64,000 bases of DNA from assembly GCF_017573465.1 (NCBI RefSeq), contig NZ_JAGEPF010000025.1, forward strand, positions 62,001 through 126,000. The letters run 5' to 3'. The notes beneath the pieces are model-generated. The model was not told the DNA's origin and searched no databases. It worked only from the letters and a program-made list of their open reading frames with translations. Positions 40,678-47,098 of this stretch are shown one piece after another (position 1 is the stretch's first letter; every line of letters starts with the position of its first letter). This DNA comes from Actinomadura violacea (lineage in GTDB: Bacteria; Actinomycetota; Actinomycetes; Streptosporangiales; Streptosporangiaceae). The position numbers and the translations under genes are program-made.

Positions 40678-41406
40678 ATGATGAGAGCACTGCTGGTCCG
40701 CGGGATGCTCGCGGGCCTGGCGGCGGCCGCCCTGGCGCTGGTCGTCGCCTGGCTGTACGGGGAACCGCAGGTCGGGCACGCCATCGCGTTCGAGGAGGCG
40801 AAGGCGCACGCCGAGCACGCCGGGCACGAACCCGAGGTCGTCAGCCGCACCGTGCAGAAGACCGCCGGCCTGATCACCGCGATGGCGGTGTACGGGGCGG
40901 CGCTCGGCGGGCTGTTCTCGATCGCGTTCGCCTTCGCGTCGGGACGGCTCGGACGGCTCGGCGCGCGCGCCACCGCCGCCCTGGTCGCCCTCGCGGGGTT
41001 CGTGGCGATCGAGCTGGTCCCGTTCCTGAAGTACCCCGCGACTCCCCCGGCGGTCGGCAACCCGACCACGATCGGGAGCCGGACGGCGCTGTACTTCTGC
41101 ATGATGGCGCTGGGGATCCTGGCGACGACCGCGGCGGTGATCGTGTGCCGCCGCCTCGTCCCCCGGCTCGGCGCCTGGAACGCGATCACTGTCACCGCGG
41201 TCGGCTACGCCGTCCTGCTCGCGGTCGTGTACCGGCTCACGCCGAAGCCGGACGCGGTCCCCGCGCACTTCCCGGCGACGGTCCTGTGGGACTTCCGGCT
41301 GGCGTCCCTGGGCGTCCAGCTGGTCCTGTGGGGCACGATCGGGCTGCTGTTCGGCTACCTGACGGAACGCTCGGCGGCGCGCCGCCGGGTCCCCGTCCCC
41401 GCCTGA
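40678..41406 (+). CDS. cbtA: Cobalt transporter subunit CbtA
   Basis: A 242-residue membrane protein with five predicted TM helices and the CbtA opening MRALLVRGMLAGLAAAALAL and conserved segments HAEHAGHEPEVVSRTVQKTA and AIELVPFLKYPATPPAVGNP. With CbtB it is the predicted cobalt importer for B12 synthesis. No other cobalamin genes are in the window. A hairpin follows the stop. Confidence 0.95.
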   Translation: MMRALLVRGMLAGLAAAALALVVAWLYGEPQVGHAIAFEEAKAHAEHAGHEPEVVSRTVQKTAGLITAMAVYGAALGGLFSIAFAFASGRLGRLGARATAALVALAGFVAIELVPFLKYPATPPAVGNPTTIGSRTALYFCMMALGILATTAAVIVCRRLVPRLGAWNAITVTAVGYAVLLAVVYRLTPKPDAVPAHFPATVLWDFRLASLGVQLVLWGTIGLLFGYLTERSAARRRVPVPA

Positions 41407-41411
41407 TCCCG

Positions 41412-41451
41412 GCGGGCCGCCGCCACGGACGTCACCGTGGCGGCGGCCCGC
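41412..41451. terminator. Bidirectional hairpin overlapping the end of the FhuF-like gene
   Basis: Perfect 17-bp stem (41412-41428 with 41435-41451) with 6-base loop. The right arm contains the last codons of the minus-strand FhuF-like gene and its stop lies in the loop, so one element serves both convergent genes. Confidence 0.82.
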
Positions 41452-42202
41452 CGCGGCGCGGCGGACGGCGCAGGCCGCAGTCGCCGCACATCTCGCCGCC
41501 GGGCGGCACGCGGTAGTACAGGCAGCAGTTGCGCCGGACGAACCCGTGCGGGCCGAACGCCCCGGCGCCCGCGAGCGGCGGACGGGCCAGCAGTTCGCGG
41601 ACGAGCGCGGCGCGGACGGCGTCGCGCGGGCCCACGTTCAGGCTTCCGGCCAGGGCGGACGCCGCGTTGCCCCAGAGCAGGCCGTCCGCGAGGCCGACGA
41701 AGGTCAGCATGGTCTCGCGCAGCGGTTCCAGCTGCCCGGTGACGACCTGGTCATGGACGAGGCCGGCGGCCTCGGCGGGACCGGCGGCGCGGTGCCCCCG
41801 CGGCTCGGCCAGCCTGAGCGCGATGGGGGCTCCGGGCGCCCAGCGCCAGTGCAGGCCGGAGAGGTCGGGCACGACGCCCCGCGCCGCCGCCGCGACGACG
41901 GGCGACCACAGGCGCGACGCGAGGCCCTGGAACAGGATGGACGCGGCGACGCGCCGCTCGCGGGTGCCGAGCCGTCCGGCGTAAAGGTCGGTGAGGCGGG
42001 CGAGCCGCCCGGGATCGCGCTCGGGCAGCGGCCGCCACGCCCGGTCGGCCTCCTCGGCCGGTTCCGCGCCGTCCGAGGGCGGACGGCCCGCGTCCCCGAG
42101 GCCGTCGGCGTCCAGGGTGATCGCGAAGTACGGGCCGAGGCGGGCGGCGGCGCGCAGCGCGTCCGCGACCTCCCCGGCCCCGGCGGGCATCGGCGGCGGC
42201 AT
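41432..42202 (-). CDS. FhuF-like (2Fe-2S) protein
   Basis: A 256-residue protein related to FhuF ferric-siderophore reductases. The C-terminus has the unusual cluster motif NCCLYYRVPPGGEMCGDCGL (C-C-x10-C-x2-C), which binds a [2Fe-2S] cluster. The N-terminal part is the helical ferric iron reductase-like domain (LASRLWSPVVAAAARGVVPD, LHWRWAPGAP). ATG 42202 is chosen with AGGG eight bases upstream. It probably releases iron from siderophores or otherwise handles iron; no siderophore genes are nearby. Confidence 0.88.
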   Translation of the reverse strand: MPPPMPAGAGEVADALRAAARLGPYFAITLDADGLGDAGRPPSDGAEPAEEADRAWRPLPERDPGRLARLTDLYAGRLGTRERRVAASILFQGLASRLWSPVVAAAARGVVPDLSGLHWRWAPGAPIALRLAEPRGHRAAGPAEAAGLVHDQVVTGQLEPLRETMLTFVGLADGLLWGNAASALAGSLNVGPRDAVRAALVRELLARPPLAGAGAFGPHGFVRRNCCLYYRVPPGGEMCGDCGLRRPPRRGGPPPR

Positions 42203-42266
42203 GGCGCTCACCCTGCCATGCCGCACCGGCTCGCCACGGGCCGCCCCAGGACGTGAGGGGCGGGCG

Positions 42267-42380
42267 CTACCGGGAGGGGTGGCCGCCGTTGTCGCGGCGG
42301 TCCAGCGCCGTCTGCAGGGCGCGGGCCGCCTCCTCCGCGGCGTCGTCCGCGGGCGTACCGGTCCGGGTGGTGTCGTTCAT
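42267..42380 (-). CDS. Small ORF, 37 residues, downstream of a leader-like ORF
   Basis: ATG 42380 with CGGAG upstream opens a 37-codon ORF reading MNDTTRTGTPADDAAEEAA then a helix ending in GGHPSR. It is acidic then basic and could form one amphipathic helix. It follows a candidate leader ORF (42506-42550) and operator (42605-42619). Not recognised; short length keeps confidence low. Confidence 0.4.
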   Translation of the reverse strand: MNDTTRTGTPADDAAEEAARALQTALDRRDNGGHPSR

Positions 42381-42505
42381 GATCGCTCCGAATCGCCGAG
42401 GCGTGAGTGCCGGAGGGCCGCCGGGACCGTGGTTCGCACGGGTCCGGGCGCGGAATCGGGCTCATGGCCGGGCGGAACCTCCGCAGCGGTGCCGGCCTGC
42501 CGAGT

Positions 42506-42550
42506 TCAGGCCCCGCTGCGGCGGTGAAGGGTTACCACGAAACGCCGCAT
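42506..42550 (-). CDS. Leader-like peptide ORF
   Basis: A 14-codon ORF, MRRFVVTLHRRSGA, starting at or very near the predicted transcription start (-10 TAGCGT at 42565-42560), so probably leaderless. Its 3' end overlaps a perfect 9-bp inverted repeat (42481-42489 with 42513-42521), as in the cimA and ilvB leaders. It has Val-Val and Leu codons but no T-tract terminator follows, so attenuation is uncertain. Confidence 0.45.
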   Translation of the reverse strand: MRRFVVTLHRRSGA

Positions 42551-42604
42551 GATGCCTCAACGCTACCCGCGGTCCGGGCGGCTGTCCCGACCCGTGGCGT
42601 AAAA

Positions 42605-42619
42605 TCTCAACATATGAGA
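42605..42619. promoter_or_regulatory. Putative branched-chain regulon operator
   Basis: TCTCAACATATGAGA, a 5-5-5 inverted repeat, is 13/15 identical to the site at 55583-55597; the identity extends into flanking AAA and G. It is centred ~60 bases before the leader-like ORF start, upstream of the -35 box, a position fitting an activator. Confidence 0.6.
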
Positions 42620-42643
42620 CGTGACCGTGCTCACCAACGCGAC

Positions 42644-42677
42644 GGGCGGGCGCCCGGCCCCAGCCGGACACCCGCCC
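42644..42677 (-). terminator. Hairpin after serA
   Basis: GGGCGGG/CCCGCCC and CCGG/CCGG pair around a 3x3 internal loop, 19 bases beyond the serA stop. Confidence 0.6.
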
Positions 42678-42695
42678 ACAGCGGTCTCCGCTCGC

Positions 42696-44282
42696 TCAGT
42701 CCAAGTCGGCGCGGCGGCCCATGTCGGCGCCCACCTCGGCGGTGATCGCGTCCACGAGCTGCGGCGGGATGCCGGAGTCGACGGTCAGCGCGATCAGCGC
42801 CTTGCCGCCCTTGGCGTCGCGGCCGACCTGCATGCCGGCGATGTTCACCCCGGCGTCGCCGAGCAGCTTGCCGACGGCGCCGACGATGCCCGGGCGGTCC
42901 ACGTAGGAGAAGAACGCCATGTGCGCGGTCGGCACCAGCTCCATGTTGTAGCCGTTGATCTCGATGATCCGCTCGGCGTGCTTCGGGCCGGTGAGCGTGC
43001 CGGACACCGACACCACGCCGCCGTCGGCCATCGTGCCGCGCACCTGCACCACGTTCCGCCAGTCGGGGCTGTCCTCGCTGGTGGTGAGGGTGACCTCGAC
43101 GCCGCGGTCGCGGGCCAGCAGCGGCGCGTTGACGAACGTCACCGACTCCTCGACCACGTCGGCGAACACGCCCTTGAGCGCGGCCAGCTCCAGCACCTTC
43201 ACGTCGTGCTCGGCGATCTCGCCGCGCACCACCACGTCCAGCCGGACGGGCACGCCGCCGGCGAGCGCGGTGAAGATCCGGCCGAGCTTCTCGGCCAGCG
43301 GCAGGCCCGGCTTGACGTCCTCGGCGACCGCGCCGCCCTGGACGTTCACCGCGTCCGGCACGAACTCGCCGGACAGCGCAAGCTTCACCGAGCGGGCCAC
43401 CTGGGTGCCCGCCTTCTCCTGCGCCTCGTGGGTGCTGGCGCCGAGGTGCGGGGTGACCACGACGTTGTCGTGGTGGAACAGCGGGCTGTCGGTGCAGGGC
43501 TCGCTGGTGAACACGTCGATGCCGGCGCCCGCGACGCGGCCGTCCTTCAGCGCGAGGTCGAGCGCCTCCTCGTCGACGATCCCGCCGCGCGCGGCGTTGA
43601 CGATCCGCACGCTCGGCTTGACCCGGTGCAGCTCGCGGTCGCCGACGAGGCCGAGGGTCTCGGGGGTCTTCGGCAGGTGGACGGTGATGAAGTCGCTCTG
43701 CTCGAGCAGCTCGTCGAGGGTGACGAGCTTCACGCCGAGCTGCGCGGCGCGGGCCGCCTGCACGTACGGGTCGAACGCGATCACGTTCATGTCGAACGCG
43801 GCGAGGCGCTGGGCGACCAGCACGCCGATGCGGCCGAGGCCGAGCACGCCGACGGTCTTGCCCTGCAGCTCGACGCCGGTGTACTTGGACCGCTTCCACT
43901 CGCCCTGCTTGAGCGCGGAGTGGCCCTGCGGAACGTTCCGGGCGGTGGCGAGCAGCAGCGCGATCGCGTGCTCGGCGGCGGTGACGATGTTGGAGGTCGG
44001 CGCGTTGACGACCATGACGCCGGCCTTGGTGGCGGCCTCCACGTCGACGTTGTCGAGGCCGACGCCGGCGCGCGCGACCACGCGCAGCCTCTTGGCGTGC
44101 TGGAAGACCTCGGAGGTGACCTTGGTGGCGCTGCGGACGATCAGGGCGTCGACGTCCGCGACGGCGGGCAGCAGCTTGGACTTGTCGCTGCCGTCGACGT
44201 GACGGACCTCGAAGTCGGATTCCAGCACGGCGATGCCGGCCGGGGAGAGCTCTTCTGCGACGAGGACGACGGGCTTGCTCAA
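42696..44282 (-). CDS. serA: D-3-phosphoglycerate dehydrogenase
   Basis: A 528-residue enzyme of the first step of serine synthesis. I place the start at TTG 44282 (AAGGA eight bases upstream), giving LSKPVVLVAEELS, which matches actinobacterial SerA starts. Substrate-binding RSATKVTSEV and ARAGVGLDNVDV, NAD-binding GVLGLGRIGVLVAQRLAAFD, catalytic Arg/Glu/His regions (NAARGGIVDEEAL; TPHLGASTHEAQEKAGT), an ASB intervening domain and a C-terminal ACT domain (AFFSYVDRPGIVGAVGKLLG) are present, so it is the long, serine-feedback type. Confidence 0.96.
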   Translation of the reverse strand: MSKPVVLVAEELSPAGIAVLESDFEVRHVDGSDKSKLLPAVADVDALIVRSATKVTSEVFQHAKRLRVVARAGVGLDNVDVEAATKAGVMVVNAPTSNIVTAAEHAIALLLATARNVPQGHSALKQGEWKRSKYTGVELQGKTVGVLGLGRIGVLVAQRLAAFDMNVIAFDPYVQAARAAQLGVKLVTLDELLEQSDFITVHLPKTPETLGLVGDRELHRVKPSVRIVNAARGGIVDEEALDLALKDGRVAGAGIDVFTSEPCTDSPLFHHDNVVVTPHLGASTHEAQEKAGTQVARSVKLALSGEFVPDAVNVQGGAVAEDVKPGLPLAEKLGRIFTALAGGVPVRLDVVVRGEIAEHDVKVLELAALKGVFADVVEESVTFVNAPLLARDRGVEVTLTTSEDSPDWRNVVQVRGTMADGGVVSVSGTLTGPKHAERIIEINGYNMELVPTAHMAFFSYVDRPGIVGAVGKLLGDAGVNIAGMQVGRDAKGGKALIALTVDSGIPPQLVDAITAEVGADMGRRADLD

Positions 44283-44520
44283 GGAAACAGTCCTTCGGAA
44301 GTCGGATGTTCGGCTGGTGTGCAGGTGAAGTGCGCGAGTCACCTCGTCGTGCCCTCGCCCCCGGCGGCGAGTCTATCCCCCAGGGGGCGGCCGGGTTCGC
44401 GACAGGCAAACACCGGCCGGTAACTACGCGGTGTCCGCCACGCCCGCGCGGCCCTTACCTCCGGCCGGTCCGGGGCCTGTGGATCACGCCGGGCGCGGGC
44501 GCGGGGGCGTCCGGGTCCGG

Positions 44521-45159
44521 TCAGGCGGCGTTCGGCTCGGGCATCGCGGCCAGCACGGCGGCGACCCGCTCGGCGTCGGCCACCCGGACGTGCGGGACGT
44601 CCACGAAGACCCGCAGCGGCCCGGCCGGCAGCCCCAGCTCCTCGGCCACGTGCAGCTGGACCTCGCGCAGCGGGACGTAGGCCAGGTAGGCGCGGTGGAC
44701 GTCCTGCGAGCGGAACATCCCGGTCATGATCAGCCGGTAGCCGCGGATGCGGAACGACAGCGCGGTCAGGCACGGCATCGCGGCGGGGTCCCCGCCGGGC
44801 AGCGCCAGCGAGATCCACGCGCTGGTCGTCCACGGCCGGGCCCGCAGCAGGCCCGCGACCCAGCGCAGCTGGTCGGCGCCCGCGGGGTCGTGCAGCCGGG
44901 GGCGGCGGCGCCCGGCCGCCGCGTCCGCGCCGCGCTCGCGGGCCCGGTGCGCGATCAGCGCCCGGTCGCCGTGCTCGCGCAGGATCGGATCCTCCCAGCT
45001 CAGCGAGTCGATCTCGAACAGCAGCGGGGGCCCCTCGATGATGGGCCCCGCGTCCTCCATGCCGGCGACGCCGGCCGTCCAGACGTGCCGCAGGACGCCG
45101 ATCCAGGCCCGCCCGCACGTCTCGAAGCGCCGGACGCCGTTGTCCTCCCGCGCCCGCAC
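44521..45159 (-). CDS. Thymidylate-synthase-like protein (orphan)
   Basis: About 212 residues from GTG 45159, chosen for GGAGAG upstream; an ATG at 45177 is in frame. ADQLRWVAGLLRARPWTTSA, the Cys in MPCLTALSFRIRGYRLIMTG, FRSQDVHRAYLAYVPLREVQ and LHVAEELGLPAGPLRVFVDV follow the thymidylate synthase order (catalytic Cys, RS.D, ..A.......L..G.....D.H). The N-terminal AWIGVLRHVWTAGVAGMEDA also fits. The dUMP-binding Asn and the final His-Tyr are altered, and actinobacteria usually carry ThyX or a full ThyA elsewhere. It may act on another nucleotide, or be non-catalytic. Confidence 0.68.
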   Translation of the reverse strand: MRAREDNGVRRFETCGRAWIGVLRHVWTAGVAGMEDAGPIIEGPPLLFEIDSLSWEDPILREHGDRALIAHRARERGADAAAGRRRPRLHDPAGADQLRWVAGLLRARPWTTSAWISLALPGGDPAAMPCLTALSFRIRGYRLIMTGMFRSQDVHRAYLAYVPLREVQLHVAEELGLPAGPLRVFVDVPHVRVADAERVAAVLAAMPEPNAA

Positions 45160-45543
45160 GTCATCTCTCCGCGCCATTGCCGGGCCGGTCACCGCCAATG
45201 CGGGCCGGGCGTTTTCCCGGCCGCGGCATTGCCGCGCCGGTGAGGAATCGCGCCGCGCGCCCGGACGGCCGCCCCGGGCCGGTCCCTGACAGCCGATCAC
45301 CACTCATGTACGCGCCCCAACGCCGCTCCGGCGGTGGTCACGTGAGTGTTCGCGCAGGGGCTCCCGCGCCGGCCACGGCCGTCGCGACTTTCTTCAAGTA
45401 TCCGACAAGGTGGGCGAAAAGGATAGGTTCTTGTACTCTTCGCGGCCATCTCCACCGGCATTCTGACCGCCTCCGCGCGCAAAGGTCATTGGACAATCCG
45501 TCCAAACGACTGCGGCCTTTCCCGGCCTGGACGGGCGCCGCCC
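45160..45543. other. 384-base gene-free region
   Basis: Between the DUF2079 gene end and the thymidylate-synthase-like start. It contains a TTGGAC-N5-GTCCAA inverted repeat (45489-45505), an AT-richer stretch (about 45385-45440) that could hold the promoter of the minus-strand gene, and no convincing ORF (a 61-codon minus ORF lacks a ribosome site and codon bias). Confidence 0.5.
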
Positions 45544-47070
45544 TCACCAGGGGTCGCGGCCGGGCCGGTGCAGCACGACGTAGCCGTCCCGGTGGAAGAC
45601 CTCCCGGTACCCGGACGCCGTCAGCAGCGCGACCCGCCGCTGCTGCTCGGCCACCGACGGGAACGGGAACGTGGGCCGCAGCACGTCCGCGACGACCCAC
45701 GGCGCGTTGCGCGGCTGCCAGTCCCACAGCAGCACGCGGGTCCGGGCGGTGAGCCCCGGCCCGACGCCGTTGGCGACCTCCACCAGCGCCCCGTCCGGGA
45801 CCTTCGCGGCCGCCGCGGCGGCGGCCGACGCCCGCGCGTTGCGCCGGTACATCGCGGGATCGGCGAGATCACCGAACGCGAAGAACGGCACGGTGAGGAC
45901 CGCCGCGGCCAGCAGGCACGCCGCCGGGACCCAGCGCGGCCCCAGCACCCTCGCCGGCAGCCCTCCCTCCCGCCGGACGCGGTCGCGCAGCCACCGGTTC
46001 CCGCGCAGGCGCGCGGCGCCGTCCACGGCGGCCAGGACGAGCGCCGCGACGATGAACGCGTTGTAGTGGTAGTGCGGCGCCCACCAGTTGGCGAAGCGGT
46101 CGGCGAGCATCCGCTCGGCCAGCGGCGGCAGCACGACCAGCGTCAGCGGCGACGCCAGCGGGAGCAGCAGCAGCGGCACGACGAGCAGCCCCATCATGGC
46201 GAGCTTGGCGGGCGGGGTCCCGAGCTCCGCGACCGCGTCCCACGGATGCGTCAGCACGTGCAGGGCGGCGTGCGGGAGGTCGCGCCCCAGCGAGGTGTAG
46301 GCCCAGTAGTAGTCGTTGTCGCCGCCGAAGGCCGCGATGGCGACCTTCGAGCAGACCGCGGTGGCGACCGCGCCGGCCGCCACGTAGGCCAGGCCCGCGC
46401 GCCGCTCGCCGCGGCGCGTCAGCAGGTACAGCCCGAACCCCGCGAGCAGCAGCCCCATGTCCTCCTTGACCAGCAGCAGGAGGAACGCGGCGAGCGCCGC
46501 CCGGCCGCGCCGCCCCGCGTCGTACCGCTCGATCATCACCGCCGACAGCAGCGGGACGAACGCGACCTCGTGGAAGTCGAACGCCAGCGCCTCCGCGACC
46601 GGCCACGACAGCGCGTACGCCGCCGCCGCGCAGTACGCGGCGCCCGCGCCGAGCCGCCGCTCGGTGAACCGCCAGACCGGCACGATAGCCAGCGCGAACA
46701 GCACGCCCTGCGCGACCAGCAGCGTCCCCGGGCCGTCATGGATCCAGTACAGCGGCGCCAGCACCGCGAGGATCGGCGAGAAGTGGTCGCCGAGCACCGA
46801 GAAGCCCGGCCCGAACCCGTTGTGGACGCCCTTGACGATCGCGACCGGCGCCCCGAACCGGCTGTAGGACCGGACCGCCTGGTCGAAGATCACCAGGTCG
46901 TAGGTGCTGTCCCGGAAGGCGCGCAGGCGCAGCAGCGCGTACCCCGAGTCGAGCGCGGCGCTCGCCAGGACCAGCGCTGCGAGCGCCCACGCGCGCCGCC
47001 GCGCCAGCACGCCGGTACGTCCGCCGCCGTCCGCCGGTTCCCGCACCGCGACCGCACCCGCCTCCGCCAC
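45544..47070 (-). CDS. DUF2079 polytopic membrane protein
   Basis: A 508-residue membrane protein with about ten TM helices. AFRDSTYDLVIFDQAVRSYS, FGPGFSVLGDHFSPILAVLA and AEALAFDFHEVAFVPLLSAV are hallmarks of the DUF2079 family, which belongs to the GT-C-type glycosyltransferase superfamily (established); the acidic pair DLVIFDQ and FDFHE may be the catalytic residues (inference). Such proteins are thought to use lipid-linked sugars at the membrane. Starts at GTG 47070. Confidence 0.9.
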   Translation of the reverse strand: MAEAGAVAVREPADGGGRTGVLARRRAWALAALVLASAALDSGYALLRLRAFRDSTYDLVIFDQAVRSYSRFGAPVAIVKGVHNGFGPGFSVLGDHFSPILAVLAPLYWIHDGPGTLLVAQGVLFALAIVPVWRFTERRLGAGAAYCAAAAYALSWPVAEALAFDFHEVAFVPLLSAVMIERYDAGRRGRAALAAFLLLLVKEDMGLLLAGFGLYLLTRRGERRAGLAYVAAGAVATAVCSKVAIAAFGGDNDYYWAYTSLGRDLPHAALHVLTHPWDAVAELGTPPAKLAMMGLLVVPLLLLPLASPLTLVVLPPLAERMLADRFANWWAPHYHYNAFIVAALVLAAVDGAARLRGNRWLRDRVRREGGLPARVLGPRWVPAACLLAAAVLTVPFFAFGDLADPAMYRRNARASAAAAAAAKVPDGALVEVANGVGPGLTARTRVLLWDWQPRNAPWVVADVLRPTFPFPSVAEQQRRVALLTASGYREVFHRDGYVVLHRPGRDPW

Positions 47071-47098
47071 GCGCCGGACGCTACCAGCCCCCCAGCCG

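Larger units (their letters stand above)
42381..42695 (-). other. 315-base intergenic region with promoter, leader ORF and operator
   Basis: Between serA and the 37-residue ORF. On the minus strand it holds, in order, the serA hairpin (42644-42677), the palindrome 42605-42619, a promoter (-35 GGGACA at 42588-42583, 17-base spacer, -10 TAGCGT at 42565-42560), and the leader-like ORF 42506-42550. No larger gene is supported. Confidence 0.6.

Noticed and set aside
42208..42465. 85-codon minus ORF starting MSPIPRPDPCEP with GGAGG upstream
   Set aside because: It runs through the 37-codon ORF in another frame and into the FhuF-like gene start, with Arg/Pro-rich shadow composition. The ribosome-site match may be chance, so it is not annotated.
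45297..45482. 61-codon minus ORF in the gene-free region upstream of the thymidylate-synthase-like gene
   Set aside because: No ribosome binding site, no codon bias and no recognisable residues.
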